Positions 44,422 to 52,822 of a stretch of DNA of 64,000 nucleotides are shown here, piece after piece. The translations under genes were made by a program, and so were the position numbers. The DNA is from GCA-002708315 sp963676635. GTDB lineage: Bacteria > Bacteroidota > Bacteroidia > Bacteroidales > F082. The number at the start of each line of letters is the position of its first letter. The first letter of the stretch is position 1. Under the pieces are notes generated by a model. That model was not told where the DNA came from. It worked only from the letters and a program-made list of their open reading frames with translations, and ran no database searches. The stretch covers positions 1,302,001 through 1,366,000 of the forward strand of contig OY781105.1 in NCBI GenBank assembly GCA_963676635.1, in the 5' to 3' direction.

Positions 44422-45726
44422 TTGAAAAAGGTACTGATAATTACATATTACTGGCCTCCAAGTGGTGGTGGTGGTGTACAAAGATGGGTGAAATTCGTAA
44501 AGCACCTCAGAAGCTTCGGATGGGAGCCTGTAGTGTTTACACCGGAAAACCCAGAAAGACCATCATATGATGAATCATTGGCTAAAGACATACCTGAGAA
44601 TATTGAAGTTATTAAAAACAAAATCTGGGAACCATATTCGTTCTACAAGAAATTTACAGGCAGAAAACAATCTGATAAAATACAAACAGCATTCCTTAAT
44701 GAAAACAAAACATCATCCGGAAAGCTTGAAAAACTGTCAACCTGGATTAGGGGTAATTTATTTATTCCGGATGCAAGGAGATTCTGGATTAAGCCATCTG
44801 AAAAAATTCTATCAGATTATATAAAGAAAAATAATATTAAGCTCATTGTTACGACAGGCCCACCACACTCTGCACATATGATAGGATTAAATCTTAAAAA
44901 AAGAATGAATATAAAATGGGTAGCTGATTTCAGAGATCCATGGACAAATATTGATTACTATCATGATCTTATGCTTACAAGATGTGCAGATAAAAAACAT
45001 CACAAACTGGAAAAAGAAGTGCTCACAAATGCAGACAAAATAACAGTTATCAGCCCAGGCATGCAAAGAGAATTCAATCAAATAGTTAAAAGAGACTACC
45101 ATGTTATTCCCAATGGATTTGACATTGATGACTATGTTGATAATCATCCAAAAAAATCAAATAATTCAAAATTCAGCCTGGCGCATATAGGCTCTTTAAC
45201 AAAAACTCGAAATCCGGTTAATCTATGGAAAGCTATAAGCGAATTGATAAATGAAAATACACAATTTGCTGAAGATGTTGAAATTCACAACATCGGCAAA
45301 TTGGATGCTACCGTTAATGAATCTATTACTTCTTTCGGTCTAAATACAAACCTCCTACAAACAGGATATCTCCAACACAATGAAGTAGTAGGGGAACAAC
45401 AAAACGCGTCAGTCCTTCTATTACTTATTAATGACACTCCCAATTCAAAATTGATTTTAACAGGAAAGTTGTTTGAGTATATGATTTCGGGAACACCTAT
45501 TATATGTATTGGTCCAAAAGATGGAGATGCTGCTAGAGTAATAGCTGAAACAAAAACTGGAAAAACATTTGATTTCAATGAAACAAAAGCGATCAAATCG
45601 CATTTAACAGAACTTTACAATAATTTCGAACAAGGCACTTTATCAATTTCACGTGGTAACGTAATGAAATACGAAAGGAAAAACCTAACAGCCCGAATGG
45701 CTGAAGTTTTTAACAGTATTTCATAA
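44422..45726 (+). CDS. GT-B glycosyltransferase (family 4-like)
   Basis: A 434-residue glycosyltransferase. It begins KKVLIITYYWPPSGGGGVQR, the donor-side glycine loop of family 4 enzymes in Bacteroidota. It contains VTTGPPHSAHMIGL, KWVADFRDPWTNIDYY, then VIPNGFDIDDY and the C-terminal KLFEYMISGTPIICIG, the nucleotide-sugar binding block. The start is TTG at 44422, 2 bases after the yfhO stop; the conserved first strand begins right there, so the TTG start is well supported. Donor and acceptor are unknown. Confidence 0.9.
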   Translation: MKKVLIITYYWPPSGGGGVQRWVKFVKHLRSFGWEPVVFTPENPERPSYDESLAKDIPENIEVIKNKIWEPYSFYKKFTGRKQSDKIQTAFLNENKTSSGKLEKLSTWIRGNLFIPDARRFWIKPSEKILSDYIKKNNIKLIVTTGPPHSAHMIGLNLKKRMNIKWVADFRDPWTNIDYYHDLMLTRCADKKHHKLEKEVLTNADKITVISPGMQREFNQIVKRDYHVIPNGFDIDDYVDNHPKKSNNSKFSLAHIGSLTKTRNPVNLWKAISELINENTQFAEDVEIHNIGKLDATVNESITSFGLNTNLLQTGYLQHNEVVGEQQNASVLLLLINDTPNSKLILTGKLFEYMISGTPIICIGPKDGDAARVIAETKTGKTFDFNETKAIKSHLTELYNNFEQGTLSISRGNVMKYERKNLTARMAEVFNSIS

Positions 45727-45748
45727 AAACAATTAAAGAAATTACAAT

Positions 45749-46732
45749 TTAGATATATACAATGTTTGAGACAAAGTTATTAATATCATAAGTCTCCTCA
45801 TTAAAAACCCTATATAATTCTTTAAGCATCAGGTTTTTTGTTTTTATACCTCTTTTCTTAGCTATTTCATCAACAAAAACATTTACAGCAACCTTACCTT
45901 CAAGAACGACTTTCTCACTAATATAATCAGTAAAAAAACCTTTACCGATAAGGAGGCCGAGTGTACGGTTTCGGCTTAGGTCGTTAAGAGCAGTGAGGGA
46001 GAAATCACCAATCCCACAATAGTTAAACATAGTATTCTCATCACCGCCAAATTTAGATATTATAAACCTCATTTCATTTATAGCCTTAGTAAGAATCAAA
46101 GATCTCAGGTTTGGAGAATCAAAGTGAGCATCCACAATACCAACGATAATAGCATAAATATTCTTAAGAATACTAGCCAATTCAACGCCTGTAACATCTT
46201 GGGAATAATCGAGATAAATAGAGGTATCTCTGAAAATACTTTCAAATAATTTAAATTGTTTATCACGTTTTGATGCTACAGTGAAAGCAGTAGGCATATT
46301 ATTTATTATTTCCCTTGCGAAAGATGGCCCCTTCATACTAAATATCTGGTTCGGAACAATCCTGTAAATAGATTGTGGTATTGTTTTTTGTGCTCTGCCA
46401 AAACCTTTTGCCAGATTCACTAACAAAGCTTCAGGGTTAATAAACTCCTTATTTTCTTCAACATAATCAACAACAATACTCGATGGTATTCCCAGGAAAA
46501 TAACATCAGCTTCCTTTAATACAGACTTATCAAAAGTAGCCTTTAGAGCTAAGTCAAGATCAATATTCGGGAAATACTTTCTGTTCACATGATCATTACT
46601 GATTGAATCCACAACATCCTGCTCAATTGAAAGTAAAATAACATCATGCTTACGTTTCTGCGCGATAACATTCCCCATAGAAGTGCTGATAGCACCACTC
46701 CCAACAAAACAAATCTTCAATTTATCATCCAT
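45749..46732 (-). CDS. NAD(P)-dependent glycerol-3-phosphate dehydrogenase-like protein
   Basis: A 327-residue protein of the GpsA family. The Rossmann start is KICFVGSGAISTSMGNV. Next come LVNLAKGFG, SMKGPSFAREIINNMPTAFTVAS, the catalytic Lys in LKNIYAIIVGI, and GIGDFSLTALNDLSRNRTLG. It would interconvert dihydroxyacetone phosphate and glycerol-3-phosphate, or act on a related substrate. It lies in a surface-glycan region 38 bases downstream of a flippase on the same strand, so it may supply glycerol phosphate for a glycan. The standard housekeeping GpsA may be elsewhere; several residues in the first loop differ from the usual GxGxxGxA. Confidence 0.85.
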   Translation of the reverse strand: MDDKLKICFVGSGAISTSMGNVIAQKRKHDVILLSIEQDVVDSISNDHVNRKYFPNIDLDLALKATFDKSVLKEADVIFLGIPSSIVVDYVEENKEFINPEALLVNLAKGFGRAQKTIPQSIYRIVPNQIFSMKGPSFAREIINNMPTAFTVASKRDKQFKLFESIFRDTSIYLDYSQDVTGVELASILKNIYAIIVGIVDAHFDSPNLRSLILTKAINEMRFIISKFGGDENTMFNYCGIGDFSLTALNDLSRNRTLGLLIGKGFFTDYISEKVVLEGKVAVNVFVDEIAKKRGIKTKNLMLKELYRVFNEETYDINNFVSNIVYI

Positions 46733-46770
46733 CTAAAATAAATTTAAACAAGCCCAAAAACAAAACATAA

Positions 46771-48255
46771 TTATTTAAGAAGCTTCAACTTACGCATAAC
46801 AGCATCAATTCTATCATTCACATCCTCTGAAATCTTCAAATAATAAACAGGCACAATAAACATCACTGTTACCAATGCACTTCTCAAAATAATATCAACA
46901 ATAAAATTACTTTGCTGAGGTAATAGCAACGACAATAAGTACACTGCAATACCTATTAAATATAATAATACGGATTTCATAGAAAATGGTTGCAATTTAA
47001 ACTTACCATAAAGAAATACCATTTTTGTAGCATTAAACACAACTTTTGAAATAAGTGATGCAAGTGCTGCACCAATAATCCCAAAAACAGGGATTAATAA
47101 CATATTTGATACAATCAATAAAATTGCAAAGCCTAATAAAAAGTAAGATTGAAACTTATAATATTTTGAATTAACAAGAATCTGATGACTAATCCCCAAT
47201 GCATTATCAGTGAGGTTTGCAAGTCCTATTAATAAAATCACATACTTGCCATCAATAAATTTTTGAGAAACAATATGAAATACATTATCAATATTAGCCC
47301 AGATTCCAACGAGAAGAAAAAGCCCTACAATACTTAAGCTTATACTACTTTTCTTGTAGACAGAATTAATTGTATTTATATCGCCCTTTTTCCATGAATC
47401 AGCAATAACAATTGCACCAATCTTACCCATTGTACGCATTGGGATAAGAATCAACGTTCCAAAGAAAAACATAATTGTGTAAGTACCCACAGCTTCCAGG
47501 TTAACAAATCTCTCAATCATAATTGTGTCAATATTAATGACCAGAACACCGGAGAAGCTTGCTATAATACCATAAAAAGCAACACTGGTCATATGTTGAC
47601 CTAACTGCTTATCAATAAATTTAAAATCAGGTTTTATATAAAACTGTTTATTATATATGAGGGAAAGAAAAAGTAATACTGATGGCAAGATTATAGCAAT
47701 ACAATAAAACAACACTGTTTGGTGAAAGTCAAATACACCAAAATAGAATAAAAAAATAACTATTAGTATAGCCACCCTCTGGACCACCTCTTTATAAATA
47801 ATACCCTTAACGGCATTATATAACACTCTGTAATAAGTATCACAAGCATTAAATATTACAGTAAAAAATATTAATGGAATTACATAATAAAAATATTGTG
47901 AAAATAAATTACTGTTTCCAGTTGAGTCCTGAAGAATAAAAGATTTAAGTAAAAGATATGTAATAATTGACAACAATGTACCAATAGCAATTACTATAAA
48001 AACAATACCAAGATATCCATGATGTTTCTTTTCCAAATCTCTGAAATAAGGAAAAAGCTTAATAGTAACAGTGTTAATGCCTAATCCGGAGAATTGAGCA
48101 AACAATACAGAATAGGATACCAATATTCTTAACAATCCAATTTCTTCTTTAGTAAAGAAATGCGTAAACAGAATAGCAGTGGTAAGAAAGCCTAAAGCTA
48201 CACCTAAATAGGAATAAATAGTCCCTGATATTGATTGCTTTTGTATTATGCCCAA
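46771..48255 (-). CDS. Wzx-like polysaccharide flippase
   Basis: A 494-residue membrane protein with about 14 hydrophobic segments of the MOP/oligosaccharide flippase superfamily. The opening 'SISGTIYSYLGVALGFLTTAILFTHFFTKEEIGLLRI' and GIIGAALASLISKVVFN near the end are typical of Wzx/polysaccharide-export flippases. It should flip lipid-linked sugar units across the inner membrane. It starts the minus-strand pair with the GpsA-like gene and is divergent from the nonulosonate genes. Confidence 0.9.
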   Translation of the reverse strand: MGIIQKQSISGTIYSYLGVALGFLTTAILFTHFFTKEEIGLLRILVSYSVLFAQFSGLGINTVTIKLFPYFRDLEKKHHGYLGIVFIVIAIGTLLSIITYLLLKSFILQDSTGNSNLFSQYFYYVIPLIFFTVIFNACDTYYRVLYNAVKGIIYKEVVQRVAILIVIFLFYFGVFDFHQTVLFYCIAIILPSVLLFLSLIYNKQFYIKPDFKFIDKQLGQHMTSVAFYGIIASFSGVLVINIDTIMIERFVNLEAVGTYTIMFFFGTLILIPMRTMGKIGAIVIADSWKKGDINTINSVYKKSSISLSIVGLFLLVGIWANIDNVFHIVSQKFIDGKYVILLIGLANLTDNALGISHQILVNSKYYKFQSYFLLGFAILLIVSNMLLIPVFGIIGAALASLISKVVFNATKMVFLYGKFKLQPFSMKSVLLYLIGIAVYLLSLLLPQQSNFIVDIILRSALVTVMFIVPVYYLKISEDVNDRIDAVMRKLKLLK

Positions 48256-48349
48256 AATTTGAGTCTTTTAAACATGCAAATATCATAAATTGTTCTTTAA
48301 GCGAAGCATTGTTTAAAAGTAATTTATTAACTAATCTAAAATATTGACT

Positions 48350-48357
48350 TACCTTTG
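48350..48357 (+). promoter_or_regulatory. -7 element for the nonulosonate operon
   Basis: TACCTTTG fits TAnnTTTG. It lies after the earliest in-frame ATG (48344), so it supports ATG 48374 as the start. Confidence 0.5.
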
Positions 48358-48373
48358 CTTGAAAATTGTAATA

Positions 48374-49135
48374 ATGGTAAACAACAATAAAGGTATAGTT
48401 ATTCAAGCCCGAACAGGATCAACAAGATTACCTAGAAAGATGACTTTACCTTTTTATAAAAATCTTTCAGTACTTGATATTTTACTCAACAGATTAAAAA
48501 AAATTAATAACGCACCAAAAGTTGTTGTTGCAACAACGATAAATAAGTCTGACGATGAGATTGAGAACATTTGTAAAAAAAATAAAATAGATGTTTACAG
48601 GGGTGATGAAAAAAATGTTCTTAATAGATTTATTAAATGCTCTGAACAATATGAATTTGATTACATTGTCAGGGTTTGTGGCGATAACCCTTTCTTTGAT
48701 ATCGAAAAAACATTGCAGTTATTTGACTTCTTTAATGACAAAATTGATTATTTATCTTATAAAATGTCTGATGGTACACCAACAATAAAAACACACCTTG
48801 GATTTTGGGGAGAAATTGTGAAATTAGAAGCATTAAAAAAAATAAGCAATTTGACATCTGAGAAGATTTATCAGGAACATGTTACAAATTTCATTTACTC
48901 AAATCAGAAACTATTCTATTGCAGCTTCATTAATTTACCAGAAAATATAAGAAGTAGAAAAGATATTCGATTGACAATGGACACAGATATTGATTTTCAA
49001 TTATATAAAAAAATATTTAATAAAATTGTTGGTGACTCGAACGAAACAAATATTAACAAACTTATTAACTATATTGACAACACTCCTGAGATTAAAAAAA
49101 TAATGAAAAAACAAATAGTTAAAAACAGTAAATAG
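48374..49135 (+). CDS. SpsF-like cytidylyltransferase
   Basis: A 253-residue nucleotidyltransferase of the SpsF / acylneuraminate cytidylyltransferase-like group. The N-terminal nucleotide loop is VIQARTGSTRLPRKMTLPF and the acceptor-side block is YIVRVCGDNPFFDIE. HVTNFIYSN and the RLTMDTDIDF metal site follow. It would activate a sugar acid as a CMP derivative. The frame extends to ATG 48344, but the -7 element at 48350-48357 and the conserved start favour 48374. A NeuB-family gene begins 3 bases after its stop, so it is the first gene of a three-gene set. Confidence 0.85.
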   Translation: MVNNNKGIVIQARTGSTRLPRKMTLPFYKNLSVLDILLNRLKKINNAPKVVVATTINKSDDEIENICKKNKIDVYRGDEKNVLNRFIKCSEQYEFDYIVRVCGDNPFFDIEKTLQLFDFFNDKIDYLSYKMSDGTPTIKTHLGFWGEIVKLEALKKISNLTSEKIYQEHVTNFIYSNQKLFYCSFINLPENIRSRKDIRLTMDTDIDFQLYKKIFNKIVGDSNETNINKLINYIDNTPEIKKIMKKQIVKNSK

Positions 49136-49138
49136 GTG

Positions 49139-50185
49139 ATGCAAAGAACACAAACATATATTATTGGTGAAATTGGTCAAAATCATAATGGATCTGTTGA
49201 AATTGCAAAAAAAATAATTGACAGAATTACAGAGCCAGTGATCGATGACCTTTTCGGAGATTCTCTCGCAAAAATGGATGCTGTTAAACTTACCAAAAGA
49301 GATCTGAATCAGGAATTATCAAAGTCAGCAATGATGAAGCCTTATACAGGTCCAAACTCTTTTGGCAAGACTTATGGTGAACATAGAAAATATCTTGAGC
49401 TTACAGATGAAGAGCACTTTGAGATTTATAAACATGCAAAAGAAAAAGGTCTGGATTTTGTTGAAACATTATGTGCAACTGGTTGCCTTAGTATAACAAA
49501 ACACTTCACTCCTGACAAACTTAAAGTTGCGAGCAGAGATCTAACAAACCTTCCTTTAATTGAAGCACTAGCTGAAACTAAAATACCTATTATTCTATCA
49601 ACAGGCATGGGAGGGCCTAAAGAACTTGATAAGGCTCTTGATATTATAACAAAATACCATAATAACATATCTATTCTTCATTGCCTATCGCAATATCCTT
49701 CTGAGTACAAAAATATAAACTTAATGACCATCACGTTTTTACAAGAAACATATCCCGAGTTCACTATTGGATATTCCGACCACTCAATAGGAATAATGGT
49801 GCCAATAGCAGCAGTAGCATTAGGTGCAAAAGTGATTGAAAAGCACATTACTTTGGACAGGAATATGAGAGGAACAGATCATAAAGGAAGTTTAGGAGTT
49901 GATGGAATTTTCCGAATGGTTAGGGATATAAGAAATCTCGAATCATCATTAGGTGAAAAAAAGATGTTTATTGACAACTCTGTTAAAGACAATATTGTAA
50001 AATTAGAAAGATCTATCGCTTCAAAGAACTTAATTAAAAAGGGTACAATTATTACAAGAAATAACATTCAATTACTTAGCCCTGGTGACGGTGTTAAATG
50101 GGTTGATAAAGAACAAATTATTGGCAAAACAGCATCTGAAGATATTTCTAAGAATGAAATCATTTACTTAAACATGATAGAATAA
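49139..50185 (+). CDS. NeuB-family nonulosonic acid synthase
   Basis: A 348-residue sialic-acid-synthase-type enzyme that condenses phosphoenolpyruvate with a hexose derivative. The TIM barrel opens with YIIGEIGQNHNGSVEIAKKI. It contains KVASRDLTNLPLIEALA, PIILSTGMG, ILHCLSQYPS and GYSDHSIG. A C-terminal SAF (antifreeze-like) domain covers about 285-348. A GTG at 49136 lies directly before ATG 49139; ATG is preferred. The next gene overlaps its stop by 1 base. Neighbours (cytidylyltransferase, phosphatase) suggest a CMP-nonulosonate such as KDN, but the exact sugar is not visible. Confidence 0.9.
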   Translation: MQRTQTYIIGEIGQNHNGSVEIAKKIIDRITEPVIDDLFGDSLAKMDAVKLTKRDLNQELSKSAMMKPYTGPNSFGKTYGEHRKYLELTDEEHFEIYKHAKEKGLDFVETLCATGCLSITKHFTPDKLKVASRDLTNLPLIEALAETKIPIILSTGMGGPKELDKALDIITKYHNNISILHCLSQYPSEYKNINLMTITFLQETYPEFTIGYSDHSIGIMVPIAAVALGAKVIEKHITLDRNMRGTDHKGSLGVDGIFRMVRDIRNLESSLGEKKMFIDNSVKDNIVKLERSIASKNLIKKGTIITRNNIQLLSPGDGVKWVDKEQIIGKTASEDISKNEIIYLNMIE

Positions 50186-50694
50186 TGGACATAAAACTTG
50201 TTATTACAGATATTGATGGTGTATGGACTGATGGAGGGATGTATTATGACAATACAGGTAATGAACTAAAGAAATTTAACACAAGTGATAGCGCTGGAGT
50301 GTTGCTTCTAAGAGCACTTAACATCCCTGTTGCGATAATTAGCGGAGAGAACACAAAGATAGTAAGCAGAAGAGCAAAGAAATTACATATTAAACATACA
50401 TTTTTAGGAAAAAAAAACAAACTAGATGTAGCAAAAAGCCTATGTTTAAGTTTAAAAATCAATCTCGATCAAGTTGCGTTTATTGGTGATGATTTAAACG
50501 ACCTTCCATTATTAAAAGAAGTAAAAATATCTGCATGCCCCAATAACTCACCTGAATACATTAAAGACAAGGTCAAAATAATTCTAAGTAAAAAAGGAGG
50601 CGAGGGTGTTTTTCGAGAATTTGTAGAAAAGATACTTAAAGATAACAACCTTTTAGAACATGCAATTGAAAAAATAATTAACGATCATTCTTAA
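50185..50694 (+). CDS. KdsC-type HAD phosphatase
   Basis: A 169-residue C0-type HAD phosphatase. The nucleophile motif is ITDIDGVWTDGGMYYDNTGNELKKF, with SGENTKIVSRRAKKL and the metal loop FIGDDLNDLPLL. This class dephosphorylates 8- or 9-carbon sugar acid phosphates (KDO-8-P, KDN-9-P). Its start shares one base with the NeuB stop. In this company it most likely removes the phosphate from the NeuB product; KDO-8-P is the alternative substrate. It converges with the next gene, overlapping by 4 bases. Confidence 0.88.
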   Translation: MDIKLVITDIDGVWTDGGMYYDNTGNELKKFNTSDSAGVLLLRALNIPVAIISGENTKIVSRRAKKLHIKHTFLGKKNKLDVAKSLCLSLKINLDQVAFIGDDLNDLPLLKEVKISACPNNSPEYIKDKVKIILSKKGGEGVFREFVEKILKDNNLLEHAIEKIINDHS

Positions 50695-52457
50695 AGCGAA
50701 TGATAAAATTCAAGACACCTGTCAACAACATGCCCATCAATTCTAAATGCATTATACTCAATAAATTTTTTATATTTTTCCTTATCAATTAAAAGTGAGC
50801 CTTCTTTATATCCAATAATATATTTTCTAACATCATCAGAATTTACGGCCTTTAAAGCAACTCCTTCTTTAATATAGTTTTGCACATCCTGGTGAAGCGG
50901 ATCGTATATAATTAAAGGCTTATTAAAATATATGGCTTCAGTACCGACAGTTGAAAAACTTGTAATAACAATATCACTCTGTGCTAAAGTAATATAAAGT
51001 TCAGATTGCTTTAGTATTATAATGTTATCAATCCCAACTTTTTCAGCCAGTCGATTGTAATAATTCTCATCATTTATTTCTTTTGGATGCAATTTAATTA
51101 CCAGTTTACAATCTGGTAACTCTTTTATTGCATTCATAATATCCATAGCAGTTTTTTCACGAAGAATGCTATCACGTTGTGGCTGACTTGCATATACAAC
51201 ATTATATAAATCAGATTTATTATTACGTGCTAAATATGGAATTATATCTGTCCTGATTTGGCCTGTTATTATTAGCGACTCTATTTTATAATGGCCAAAA
51301 TCTACTAGCAACTCGGCCCACTTTTTTCCCCATACAAAAGTGTAATCCGGAACACATCCCTGCTCCTTTTTAGAAAATATATAATTGGGATGTAGCTTAT
51401 GAATAGCACCATGCTGAATGCCAACAACTTTAATTGATAACGACTTTGCTGCATCTAAAATAGACCTAGAAACAGGCCCATTTTCATCTGTTGCTGTAAC
51501 GCTTAAATAATTATGCTTATAAAAAAAACTTTGAAAAGATAAGTACCTTAGTAAAAACATCTTATTAGAAGGAAAAAAAGTAAAAATGCTTTCAATGACA
51601 AGATTATCAACGCTAGAATTCATAGAAGAATTCAATAACCGAAGCTTGGCTAAAATTTCCTTGCTTATTTCTTTGTACTTTTTACGTATACTAGATGACA
51701 ATAATCCTTTAAAAATAATTGAGTCTGTATTTATTGTTTTAATATCCCTCTTTTTCCTCTTCAAAGATTCATTGATACTGAATCTTTCTGTTAATTTAGG
51801 TGGAATCAACTCATCTAAGATTGCAAAATCCTTGTTTAACCTATCAAACAAATAAACAAGTGAATAATTATCATAGTCGATTTTACCATCATGTCTTACA
51901 CATGGCTGTAATATGGAGCTATCAACAATAAGATGCTTTATATTGTCTCCCAACTTAAAAAAATCTGACATTGCCCTGTACATAAAAACAAATAAGTACT
52001 TAGCTAACGTGATGTATTTATTTAGTTTTTTAGGCTTTTTAAAATATCCTCTCTTAACATTGATCCCATTAACAAGATGTTGAATTTCATATTGATAATC
52101 AGAATATAAAATCACTGATTTATATCCCTTGGCTTTCAGGTTTTTAATCAACTCAATCTCATAAAGTATATTTCTAACATGAAAGTAGATTCTAAATTTA
52201 TTGTATTGCCAAAAATTAAAACCTTCTATTGACAATATTTCATTAACTGATTGATTATTTACCTCCTTTTCTCCCCAATAAATTACTTTATTAAATGCAT
52301 CAAAATTTATCTCTTTCTTTACCTTTTCATCTAATTCAATCAAACTACTATTTCTAAGATTATCAAATCTCCCATTCGTATAATAAACATGGGCTTCCCA
52401 ACTATCAAATACTTTTTCATTTATCAATGATGATGAATTTATAAGAATACACTCCAT
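50691..52457 (-). CDS. GT-B-fold surface glycan transferase-like protein
   Basis: A 588-residue protein with no clear signal or membrane helix. The first 350 residues are unassigned. The C-terminal 230 residues look like a GT-B nucleotide-binding half: GIQHGAIHKLHPNYIFSK, 'LYNVVYASQPQRDSI', CKLVIKLHPKE and DIVITSFSTVGTEAIYFNKPLIIYDP. These features are shared by CDP-glycerol glycerophosphotransferases, capsule polymerases and sialyltransferase-like enzymes that use CMP- or CDP-donors. Placed next to the CMP-sugar genes it could transfer a nonulosonate or a glycerol phosphate. It stands convergent to the KdsC-like gene. The assignment is tentative. Confidence 0.65.
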   Translation of the reverse strand: MECILINSSSLINEKVFDSWEAHVYYTNGRFDNLRNSSLIELDEKVKKEINFDAFNKVIYWGEKEVNNQSVNEILSIEGFNFWQYNKFRIYFHVRNILYEIELIKNLKAKGYKSVILYSDYQYEIQHLVNGINVKRGYFKKPKKLNKYITLAKYLFVFMYRAMSDFFKLGDNIKHLIVDSSILQPCVRHDGKIDYDNYSLVYLFDRLNKDFAILDELIPPKLTERFSINESLKRKKRDIKTINTDSIIFKGLLSSSIRKKYKEISKEILAKLRLLNSSMNSSVDNLVIESIFTFFPSNKMFLLRYLSFQSFFYKHNYLSVTATDENGPVSRSILDAAKSLSIKVVGIQHGAIHKLHPNYIFSKKEQGCVPDYTFVWGKKWAELLVDFGHYKIESLIITGQIRTDIIPYLARNNKSDLYNVVYASQPQRDSILREKTAMDIMNAIKELPDCKLVIKLHPKEINDENYYNRLAEKVGIDNIIILKQSELYITLAQSDIVITSFSTVGTEAIYFNKPLIIYDPLHQDVQNYIKEGVALKAVNSDDVRKYIIGYKEGSLLIDKEKYKKFIEYNAFRIDGHVVDRCLEFYHSL

Positions 52458-52822
52458 AATTCAATTAAATAGATTACAAATTACTCCAAGCAAAATAAAA
52501 CAGTTATAAGAAGCACAAGATCACTGTTTATATTTCATTGATAATTAGTGCTATTAAAACTTCCGCCTTAAAACTTCACTTTTGATAAAAATACAAAAAA
52601 CATTTACACTCCAAACTTTAATTTATTATATAATCACATGCCGAATCACTAAAACTGTTTTAAATAATACATGTCAATATTGAGTATGTCAATTAAGTTA
52701 AGATACTTCTATTTTGTGTCACACAATAAATATAAAAATTTATCTTCTGATTAAAGTAAATTTTGTAATATTGCTAATACTTGCAATAGTGATATTTAAT
52801 TTATACAAACAAACTAATTTTG
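52458..52822. other. Divergent intergenic region, no clear feature
   Basis: Very AT-rich 365-base gap between the divergent GT-B gene and the giant PKD gene. I see no consensus promoter with correct spacing, no repeats and no frame worth reporting. Confidence 0.5.
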
